From Rudanella paleaurantiibacter (GTDB taxonomy: Bacteria; Bacteroidota; Bacteroidia; Cytophagales; Spirosomataceae), in assembly GCF_009184635.1 (NCBI RefSeq), contig NZ_WELI01000001.1, positions 558,001-622,000 of the forward strand: DNA of 64,000 bases, in the 5' to 3' direction. This document shows positions 1 through 7,734 of this stretch, one piece after another. Numbering within the stretch: position 1 is the stretch's first letter; every line of letters begins with the position of its first letter. The notes beneath the pieces were generated by a model. It did no database searches, had not been told where the DNA came from, and saw nothing but the letters and a program-made list of their open reading frames with translations. The position numbers and the translations under genes are program-made.

Positions 1-2547
1 GGGGCCAACGCCTTGTTTAACAACTACCTCATTGACGGTATGGATAACAACGAGCGGTTTCTGGGAGGACAAAAATTTGCCATGCCGATTGGGTTTGTAC
101 GCAACGTAAACGTCCTGACCAACAACTACTCCGTTGAGTTTGGTAATACGGGCAACGGCATCATCAACCTCACGACTCGCTCAGGGAGCAATCAGGCAAC
201 GGGTGAGGCCTTTTTCCTGACCCGCCCCGGTGCCGTAATCGACGCCCAAACGGAGTATCCCCTCCGCGATTTATCGGGTAATCAGGTGCGCGACGGTTTT
301 CAGCGGTATCAGGGTGGTTTTGGCGTGGGTGGAGCCCTTGTCAAAAACAAAACCTTCTACTACCTCAACGCCGAGCACACCACCGATATAAAGGATAACC
401 TGCTGACGGCCCCCCTGTTGGGTGTAAACGAGACCGTACGGGGTACCAACCGCTTCACGTACGTATCGGGTAAGCTCGATCAGTTCTGGACCGATCGCTT
501 CAAATCGTCGTTGCGTTTCAACGTGGGTCAGGTAGCCATTGGCCGTCAGGCGGGTGGGCTTACCGGTGGTTTGGCGTTTCCGTCGGCGGCCAACGCGCAG
601 GATCGGAACTCGGTGCTGATTGCGTCGCGCAATACGTATAATACCGAGCGGTTTGCGTCGGAAACCAACGTGCAGTACGCCCGCTTCCGCTGGAATTACG
701 CCCGCCCTGTCGACCCAAACAGCCCCAACGTAACCGTGCTCGACCCCACGGGTCAAACCGTAGCGGTGCTTGGGCATCCTGGCTACCTCTTCGATTCGCA
801 CGAGAGCACGATGCAGTTTCAGCAAAAATTCTCGTTCTACCGGGGTAACCATACGTTCCGGGCGGGAGCCGAGCTGATCAGCAGCCGTCACCGGTTGTTT
901 GGCGGAGGTAACCCCAACGGTAGCTATACCGTGCAGCTAACGGCCGGTCAGCTAACGGCCTTGCAGGCCCGGAATCTGGGCAGCAACTTTGGTGTGAACG
1001 ATGTACCCGCCGATGCCCGCGTAACGGGGTATTCGGTTGAGCTGCGCCCTAATTCATTCGGGACAACCCAGAACATTGTGAGCCTGTACGCCGAAGACCA
1101 AATTGCGGCTACCTCGCGCCTGAACCTGACCCTCGGCCTGCGCTGGGATTACGATAACCTCAGCAAAGGGGGCGACTCGCGGGGCGACTTCAACAACGTG
1201 GCCCCCCGTGCGAGCTTCAACTACAAACTCACGGGCCGCTCGGCTCTGCGGGGTGGTATTGGCTTGTTCTACGATAAAATTCTGTACACCATTTACTCCG
1301 ACGCCCTCCAGCAAAACAGCACGAGCGCCGACTTTAAGCGGCAGTTGCAGTACTTCAAGGAGCGGGGCATTCTGCCAGCCAATACCGACATCGACCGGGT
1401 TACGTTTGACGGAAACCTCGGCGTAGGCACGAGCAACAATGCAGGCTTGCCGTTCCGGTACTTGCAGGGCCCGGCCGCCAGCACCTTTGCCAATCAGCGT
1501 AACCTTCCTACGGGCGAGCGCCGGATTCTGAACCCCAACGGGTACCACAATCCCTACACACTGCAAACCACGCTTGGCTACCAATACCAGGCTAGCGACA
1601 AGCTGTTGTTGTATGCCGATGTGGTGTATAATGAGTCGTATAACCTCTTCCGTACGCGTAACCTCAACGCCCCGGCAGCCTGGGATTATAACCTGAGCGC
1701 GCAGCAGGGCATTGCCCGGTCCACGGCCGTTGCCGACCTGACCCGCCCATTGCCGATTCTGGCGTCGGGAGCTGGGGTAAGTGGCGCTACGAATATTCCT
1801 GGTGCGGCCCGGAGCGTGGTTGTGACCGAAACCGAAGGCCGCTCGCGCTATGTGGCTCTGAGCCTGAACATGCAGAAGGAGCGAATGGACGATGCGTACA
1901 GCTACCGCTTGATTTACACCTTGTCGTCGCTGAAAAATGATACCGAAGACATCAACTTCCGGGCGATGGATGCCAACAATTTCGCGGCCGAATGGGGGCC
2001 AAGCATCAACGATCGGACGCACATCATCAACGGTATTTTCAATTACTACATTGGCCGAAATTTTGTGGCAACGGCGGCTGCGCTGGTGCAGAGTGGACAG
2101 CCCATTAACCGAATTCCCAACGGCGCTATGTACCGGATTGTGGGTGCCAACGGACAGCCTTTGCTGGGTGCTAATGGTCAGCCCCTGACAACAAACGACC
2201 TGAACGGCGACGGTGGTGCTTTTGGCGATGCGTACGTGGGTAACTCCGACCGTCAGCCGGGCGAAACTCGCAACTCTGACCGCTTACCCTGGTCGAAGGT
2301 GGTAGACCTGAGCTTACAGTACCAGATTCCGCTGGGTCGGATGTTAGGAAATAGTGAGGGTACTACCCGTCGGGTTGAGATTCGGGCCGATGTGTTCAAC
2401 GTGCTTAACACCAACAATTTGAGCGGTTATTCGAACAATGCAACCCAAAGCAACCAGATTCAGGTAGGCCTACGGGGTAGCGGTATTGTGCAGCGGAATG
2501 CCGCTCCGCCCCGCCAGTTCCAGTTTGGTGTTCGGTACCTGTTCTAA
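1..2547 (+). CDS. TonB-dependent outer-membrane receptor, 5' truncated by window edge
   Basis: The frame is open from base 1, so the first codons (signal peptide, carboxypeptidase-regulatory domain and start of the plug) lie outside the window; the TTG at 13 is not a credible start. The first visible residues (YLIDGMDNNERF, then INLTTRSGSN) are the end of a TonB plug domain. The remaining roughly 780 residues are aromatic, Asn/Gly-rich alternating strands typical of a 22-strand barrel, and the protein ends in FQFGVRYLF with a terminal Phe as outer-membrane barrels do. It resembles the Oar-like branch of receptors rather than SusC, and no SusD gene follows. The substrate cannot be told. A strong bidirectional-looking terminator lies 165 bases downstream. 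Confidence 0.9.
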   Translation, partial: GANALFNNYLIDGMDNNERFLGGQKFAMPIGFVRNVNVLTNNYSVEFGNTGNGIINLTTRSGSNQATGEAFFLTRPGAVIDAQTEYPLRDLSGNQVRDGFQRYQGGFGVGGALVKNKTFYYLNAEHTTDIKDNLLTAPLLGVNETVRGTNRFTYVSGKLDQFWTDRFKSSLRFNVGQVAIGRQAGGLTGGLAFPSAANAQDRNSVLIASRNTYNTERFASETNVQYARFRWNYARPVDPNSPNVTVLDPTGQTVAVLGHPGYLFDSHESTMQFQQKFSFYRGNHTFRAGAELISSRHRLFGGGNPNGSYTVQLTAGQLTALQARNLGSNFGVNDVPADARVTGYSVELRPNSFGTTQNIVSLYAEDQIAATSRLNLTLGLRWDYDNLSKGGDSRGDFNNVAPRASFNYKLTGRSALRGGIGLFYDKILYTIYSDALQQNSTSADFKRQLQYFKERGILPANTDIDRVTFDGNLGVGTSNNAGLPFRYLQGPAASTFANQRNLPTGERRILNPNGYHNPYTLQTTLGYQYQASDKLLLYADVVYNESYNLFRTRNLNAPAAWDYNLSAQQGIARSTAVADLTRPLPILASGAGVSGATNIPGAARSVVVTETEGRSRYVALSLNMQKERMDDAYSYRLIYTLSSLKNDTEDINFRAMDANNFAAEWGPSINDRTHIINGIFNYYIGRNFVATAAALVQSGQPINRIPNGAMYRIVGANGQPLLGANGQPLTTNDLNGDGGAFGDAYVGNSDRQPGETRNSDRLPWSKVVDLSLQYQIPLGRMLGNSEGTTRRVEIRADVFNVLNTNNLSGYSNNATQSNQIQVGLRGSGIVQRNAAPPRQFQFGVRYLF

Positions 2548-2554
2548 GTTTATA

Positions 2555-2650
2555 AATGAATGTACAATGTAAAATGTATAACGTACAGTTGGGTTGTCTG
2601 TTGATAATCAGCCATTGTCCATTGCGCATTATTCATTATACATTCACTTA
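2555..2650. repeat. AT-rich intergenic repeat of the ATGTACAATG/CATTATTCATT family
   Basis: Short units such as ATGTACAATGTA, GTCCATTGCGCATTAT and TTCATTATACATTC follow one another here. Similar units recur at 10794-10868 and 32363-32390 in other intergenic gaps. I see no coding potential. Confidence 0.5.
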
Positions 2651-2660
2651 AGTGCTTGAG

Positions 2661-2707
2661 CTTATCGTTTTTGGTGACCGACATTGACCAAAAACCAAGA
2701 ACGATAA
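2661..2707. repeat. Imperfect inverted repeat, TTATCGTTTTTGGT family
   Basis: GTTTTTGGT at 2667-2675 pairs with ACCAAAAAC at 2687-2695, and the outer TTATCG (2662-2667) pairs with CGATAA at 2702-2707 around a small insertion. The same arm sequence forms a perfect 14-bp hairpin at 42190-42256, so this is a dispersed intergenic element. Confidence 0.5.
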
Positions 2708-2711
2708 ACCT

Positions 2712-2764
2712 AAAAGAGCGGGCCGCCCAGAGAAGGTAGACTTCTTCGGGCGGCCCGCTCTTTT
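2712..2764. terminator. Strong hairpin terminator between convergent genes
   Basis: Perfect 17-bp arms lie at 2712-2728 and 2748-2764, GC-rich in the core and bounded by AAAA and TTTT, so they can terminate on both strands. They serve the TonB receptor (plus) and the 1508-aa secreted protein (minus), whose stop codon is 13 bases away. Confidence 0.9.
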
Positions 2765-2777
2765 GGGTTTGAATTCG

Positions 2778-5700
2778 TTACTGCTTCACCACTTTCACGC
2801 TTTGGCTGCGCGTAGGGGTACTAACCTGCACCACAAATACGCCGGGCGTTTTACCCACCCATACCTGCTGCCGAACCGTGTCGCCCGAGGGCTCAACCTG
2901 CCGGGTGCTCAGTACCTGTCCCTGTACGTTCAGAACCTGTAGCGAAACGGGTTCGTTGCCAACCGACTGGATTTCGAGCCGGGCCCATTCGTCGGGTGTG
3001 GGGTTCCCCAGCACCAGTACCGTGAGTTCGCCGGGGCTTTCGTAAGCCATGCGGGAGGTAGCACCGGCACCGGTACAGTACTGTTTGAAGTTGAACGTAA
3101 ACGTGTTGCTCGTCACGTTGCCCTGCCGAACTTTCAGCTGGAAAGCCCCAATGTCGGAGTTCGGGTTATTGATTGCCTTCACCATATCCGGGTTATCGAG
3201 TATCCGCAAACAGTTGGTCGGGTCGGTATTTTTCAAGCCTACGTTGTTGTCGTAGAAAATGGTGGTCCCGTTACCCCCGCGTGTGCTGATGCGGAACGTT
3301 CCCGTTTGGCAATTCACGTCTGTAACGCCCATAATTCGTAGCGTTTGCCCAATGGTATTGGCCGGACTTCCGCAACCGGTAGTACTCACGGGTGCATTCA
3401 CCGTCAGGATAAAAATAGTAGCGGTGGTGAGGCTGCCGGGATCGGTAGCTACGAGGGCTACATTGCTCTGACCAGTGACCGAGGGCGTTCCGGTGATCGT
3501 GGTACCGGTCAGGGTTAACCCGGCAGGTAGTCCTACAACCGATAAAGTCAGACTATTCGGCGTTTCCATATCCGTAAACACCGACCCAACATTGAGCGAG
3601 TAGTTTACTCCTTGTGTAGCCGTCTGCGGACCAACAAGATTGGCAATAACGGGCCGTGTGTTGCCCTGCGCAATTGTGATCGGAATCCGGAACGTTGTTG
3701 AAAGTCCGCCCGGATCAGTCACGGTAATGACTATCGTACTGCTACCGGCTACGGTTGGCGTACCAACCAGATTGGAGCCTGACAGTTGGAGCCCGGCGGG
3801 TAGTCCGCTGATCGACATCAGAAGTTGCGTAGGAGTTTCGGCATCCGTAAAAATGGCGCTTACATTCAGGCTGTAGCTCACACCGGTTGTCCCCGATTGC
3901 GGGCCAACGGGATTCACAACAACCGGGGGCGTGTTACCCGAACGGACTGTCAGTTGGAAACTGGTGCTTACGGTCAGGTTACCGGGGTCGGTGGCCTTTA
4001 GCGTAATGGTGCTCACGCCTGTCGCCGAGGGGGTGCCGGTGATGGCCGTTCCCGTGAGGGTCAGGCCTGCAGGCAGGCCCGTTGCCGACAGGGTCAGGCT
4101 ACCGGGCGTCTGGGCATCGGTAAACACTGAGCCAATATTCAGCGAGTAAGCCGTACCGACAGTACCCGTTTGTGCGCCGATGAGGTTCACCACGGTAGGG
4201 GCCGTGTTGGTCACTACCGTCACGCTCGGAGCCGGGTTCACCGTCAGCACAAAAAGAGTAACGGTGGAGAGACTGCCGGGGTCGGTGGCTATAAGAGCTA
4301 CATTGCTTACCCCCGAAGTCGACGGCGTACCGGTAATAAGGCTACCGTTTAGGGTCAGGCCGGTCGGTAGGCCCAGCGTCGACAACGTCAGACTGTTGGG
4401 TGTTTGGGCGTCGGTGAAGACGTTGCCAATGTTGAGCGAGTAAGCCGTACCAACTGTGGCCGATTGTGGCCCGACGAGGTTGACTATGGTAGGAGCCGTG
4501 TTGGTCACGGTAGTCACACTGGGTACGGGACTCACCGTCAGTTGGAAACTGGTGCTTACGGTCAGGTTACCGGGATCGGTGGCCTTGAGCGTAATGGTGC
4601 TCACGCCCGATGCCGACGGGGTGCCGGTAATGGCGGTTCCTGTGAGGGTCAAGCCTGCGGGCAGGCCCGTTGCCGACAAGGCCAGGCTACCGGGTGTCTG
4701 TGCATCGGTAAACACCGAGCCAATATTGAGCGCATAGGCTGTACCAACCGTGGCCGATTGTGGTCCAACGATGTTCACTACCGTAGGGGCCGTGTTGGTT
4801 ACAGGCTGCGGGGCGCTACAATACGCTTTCATGTCGAACGAGAACGACAGCCCCTGTACACCACCCTGCCGAACCATGACCGAAATGGTCTTGGGGTCGG
4901 AGCGTAAGCCAGCATCCAGAATATGCGAGGGGTTAGTAGTCCAGCCCGTGATACCGATAGCCGCGTACTCGACCGTAGAGCCATTGCCGCCGGTAAAGCC
5001 AAATAGAATGGCCCCTGTCGTACAGTTGTACGTAACCACCGTGGCTGCCAGCGGCCCGCCGGTTATTGGGGGCGGAGGGGTGGGAGTGGGTGGGGCAGAG
5101 GCCGGGTTAATCGTCAGCACAAAGGTTGTCTGTGCCGATAGGTTACCCGGATCGGTAGCCGTAATTGTAATGGTGCTCACGCCCGATACCGAAGGTGTTC
5201 CCGAAATGGTGCCTCCCGAAAACTGAAGGCCCGCGGGCAAACCAGCCACCGACAGCACCAGCCCGGTTGGTGTTTCAGCATCGGTGAATACTGTACTCAG
5301 GTTCAGGCTGTACCCTACACCTACCGTACCCGACTCAGGGGACAGAGCCTTGGCTACCACCGGCGCGGTATTGGCGGGCGGCAGTGGGTTACCCGAACAG
5401 TACGCTTTCATGTCGAAGTTGTACGAAGCCCCCTCCACGCCATTTTGCCGAATGTAGATCGTGATGGTCTTTGGGTCGGCCCGCAAACCGGCTTCAATCG
5501 TTTGATTGGCGTTGGTGGTCCAGTCGGTAATACCCAACGCTTTGTATTCGATCGGCGAGGTAGTGCTGCCGCCCGTAAACCCGAACACAATGGCCCCCGT
5601 TGAGCAATTGTACGTCGAGACAGTAGCTGCCAACGGCTTGGGAGCCGGTGGGTCCATCGTGGTCAGGGCGGGCGAGAATGGGCTTGTACCGGTAGGCATG

Positions 5701-7304
5701 GTACCCCGGCCGAGGAAAATCTCGTCGCCTTTCAGGTTGATCGTCGTATAGAACCGGTAGCTCCCCTGCACGTACCGTACCATCAGCTGCGTTTCCTGAC
5801 TCGCCGACGCGTATGGTTGCGTAGCGGCAATCAGAATCTGGTTGCCGTTAACAATGGCCCGCGCAAATGGCTTACCGCTCCGCTTCTGCGCGTTCGAGTT
5901 CAGCCGGTACCAGGTCTTGCCGTTATCGTACGAGCATTCGGTGGCTTCGTTGAGGTAGGTTTCCTGCCCGTTGAACAAGTCACCGTGATGCTTAAATAGC
6001 CGCCACAAGCCGTGGAGGTAATGTTCGTACACGCTGTAGTTCCGGTTATTGTCGAGGTTTTCGCGGCCCGGCACTACGGGGGCATTAGGCGTCAGAATAT
6101 TCCAGTCGTCCCACAGAATAGCCCCGTGTGCGCCCGTGAACCAGTAAAAAATGCCTAAACCTTCTGCAATGGCCGGTGGGGCCGGGTACTCAGCCCGCGC
6201 AGCCTGTCCCGGCTCCGAACTCTGGGTATTGAACAGCCACTGCCAGGCAATTCGCTTTTTGGGCGACAGCTTCATGTTTACTTCCTGCTCGCCCAGTACG
6301 CTGGCCAGCCAATGCCGGTCTTCATCACCAGTATGCCGGGCTGCGTAGTCGAAGTCTGACGATAGAAAATACGTGCCGGGCATCTGAAAATGAGCCAGTT
6401 CGCCAAAGGTTTTACCCACAATTGCATCGGGCATACCCCGGCCTCGGGTATTGGTGGCGTCAATCTGTTTGGCGGGCATGCGCCAGAGCCAGTCGGGCGA
6501 GCTGAAATTGGCAAAGTCTGACGAACGTGAGTACCCATAACTGTTGTGTGGTACCGGGCCAATCCCGCCAATTTCGGTGTAAGGGCTAATCCGTTGCCGA
6601 AGCATCCACATCTTGTATACGTACAGGTTAGCGTGTTCCTGCTCGTTACCAGGGCTGGTGCCTTCGTTCTCAATGTCGAAGAAAATTTTGCCGAACGTAC
6701 TCACCTGCCCCGAAGGAGGGCAGTCGCCGAAACCAACACAACCCCCGCTCAGCTCAGACATGGCCTGCCCCAGACTCTCGCGCTCGTTGATGGAGCCGGG
6801 TGGCCGCAAAAAGTACGTGTCCTTGGCCAGGTCGCTGTTGCGGGCCCAGGGCAGATTAAAGGGTAAATCTGTAAAGTAGTTCTGGTACAGAATGAGCGAA
6901 CGTTGCTCGGGGAGTAACCGGCTGGTCCAGGTGCTCGACTGCGTGAATTTTGACCCCCGGTCATACTTGGCGTTGGATAATGGCGAATACCCAAGTTCGT
7001 CATCGGTCATCCGCGACCGTTCAATAGCCGAAAAGCCCCGTCGGAACAGTTTGTCCCAACTGTCTTTAACGTGCAGGTTGCGCCCGGCCCCACTAAAGGT
7101 GAGGTGTTTACTCTTGGGCAGCGTAAAATCATCGACCACATCGATATTCCAATACCCCCGTACCGATTGCGGGGTCGGCGTAAACGCTTTTCGGGGCGAC
7201 GGAATCAGGGCCGTTTGTGCCGGTATGTCTTGAGAAAAAACATAGCTACATGTAACCGATAGGCAAGTGAACACTAATAACGGAAGAGTAAATTTTTTAA
7301 GCAT
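2778..7304 (-). CDS. Large T9SS-exported protein: unrecognised enzyme-like head, six putative-Ig domains, sorting domain
   Basis: 1508 aa. A signal peptide (about residues 1-25, ending FSQ) is followed by a head of about 600 residues I cannot assign. It is Trp/Tyr-rich and holds acidic motifs FFDIENEG (about 205) and ILWDDW (about 395) that look like a TIM-barrel glycosidase, but the family is unknown to me. Next come cysteine-bracketed modules (about 555-635 and 750-830) with a putative-Ig (He_PIG) domain between them, then five more He_PIG domains built on NTAP..VGPQSATVGTAYSLN, a third cysteine module, and a C-terminal T9SS type A sorting domain that begins near VLGNPTPDEWARLE and ends KVVKQ. 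The start is the ATG directly before the hydrophobic leader. The gene is preceded by about 350 bases of AT-rich DNA and followed by its own terminator, so it is probably monocistronic. Export by T9SS is an inference from the sorting domain. Confidence 0.85.
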   Translation of the reverse strand: MLKKFTLPLLVFTCLSVTCSYVFSQDIPAQTALIPSPRKAFTPTPQSVRGYWNIDVVDDFTLPKSKHLTFSGAGRNLHVKDSWDKLFRRGFSAIERSRMTDDELGYSPLSNAKYDRGSKFTQSSTWTSRLLPEQRSLILYQNYFTDLPFNLPWARNSDLAKDTYFLRPPGSINERESLGQAMSELSGGCVGFGDCPPSGQVSTFGKIFFDIENEGTSPGNEQEHANLYVYKMWMLRQRISPYTEIGGIGPVPHNSYGYSRSSDFANFSSPDWLWRMPAKQIDATNTRGRGMPDAIVGKTFGELAHFQMPGTYFLSSDFDYAARHTGDEDRHWLASVLGEQEVNMKLSPKKRIAWQWLFNTQSSEPGQAARAEYPAPPAIAEGLGIFYWFTGAHGAILWDDWNILTPNAPVVPGRENLDNNRNYSVYEHYLHGLWRLFKHHGDLFNGQETYLNEATECSYDNGKTWYRLNSNAQKRSGKPFARAIVNGNQILIAATQPYASASQETQLMVRYVQGSYRFYTTINLKGDEIFLGRGTMPTGTSPFSPALTTMDPPAPKPLAATVSTYNCSTGAIVFGFTGGSTTSPIEYKALGITDWTTNANQTIEAGLRADPKTITIYIRQNGVEGASYNFDMKAYCSGNPLPPANTAPVVAKALSPESGTVGVGYSLNLSTVFTDAETPTGLVLSVAGLPAGLQFSGGTISGTPSVSGVSTITITATDPGNLSAQTTFVLTINPASAPPTPTPPPPITGGPLAATVVTYNCTTGAILFGFTGGNGSTVEYAAIGITGWTTNPSHILDAGLRSDPKTISVMVRQGGVQGLSFSFDMKAYCSAPQPVTNTAPTVVNIVGPQSATVGTAYALNIGSVFTDAQTPGSLALSATGLPAGLTLTGTAITGTPSASGVSTITLKATDPGNLTVSTSFQLTVSPVPSVTTVTNTAPTIVNLVGPQSATVGTAYSLNIGNVFTDAQTPNSLTLSTLGLPTGLTLNGSLITGTPSTSGVSNVALIATDPGSLSTVTLFVLTVNPAPSVTVVTNTAPTVVNLIGAQTGTVGTAYSLNIGSVFTDAQTPGSLTLSATGLPAGLTLTGTAITGTPSATGVSTITLKATDPGNLTVSTSFQLTVRSGNTPPVVVNPVGPQSGTTGVSYSLNVSAIFTDAETPTQLLMSISGLPAGLQLSGSNLVGTPTVAGSSTIVITVTDPGGLSTTFRIPITIAQGNTRPVIANLVGPQTATQGVNYSLNVGSVFTDMETPNSLTLSVVGLPAGLTLTGTTITGTPSVTGQSNVALVATDPGSLTTATIFILTVNAPVSTTGCGSPANTIGQTLRIMGVTDVNCQTGTFRISTRGGNGTTIFYDNNVGLKNTDPTNCLRILDNPDMVKAINNPNSDIGAFQLKVRQGNVTSNTFTFNFKQYCTGAGATSRMAYESPGELTVLVLGNPTPDEWARLEIQSVGNEPVSLQVLNVQGQVLSTRQVEPSGDTVRQQVWVGKTPGVFVVQVSTPTRSQSVKVVKQ

Positions 7305-7658
7305 ACATACGGGGGTTTTTATTTATTCTTATAGGCAATTTTGATTCCAATTTCTTATAATTGTTATATGATAATAAATATATTTGTGTAGAAACTGTCC
7401 CGTTGCCTCAAATAGACATTCAATTCTATATTCATAGTAAACATTTAGGCTTAGAGGGGAAAGTTTTTTATTAATTGGTACAGTTTTTGAAGAAGTGGTA
7501 TTGTTTTTAAAAGTATAAGTATTCCGACTAAGCAAAAATGGAGCAACTTGTTCCTATGTATCTTAATAAATAGATATGGTATTATTTGCTTGATAGGTAG
7601 TTTAACAGTTCTATTGACTGCCGAGTAGTGCTTGAGGAGTACTTATAGTAAATACATA
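7305..7658. other. AT-rich leader region with no gene
   Basis: About 350 bases, far richer in A+T than the flanking genes. I found no convincing open frame, RNA gene or full Bacteroidota promoter here; it presumably carries the promoter and leader of the 1508-aa gene. Confidence 0.6.
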
Positions 7659-7707
7659 CGCGAAAAGGGCGACCGTAGATGTACTTTCTACGGTCGCCCT
7701 TTTCGCG
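7659..7707. terminator. Terminator of the alpha-amylase gene
   Basis: Perfect 21-bp arms (7659-7679 and 7687-7707) with a 7-base loop, starting CGCGAAAAGGGCGACC. It begins 27 bases past the amylase stop codon, which fixes the 3' end of that transcript. Confidence 0.9.
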
Positions 7708-7734
7708 TGTTAAGATTACTTATTCAGGTTAGCT

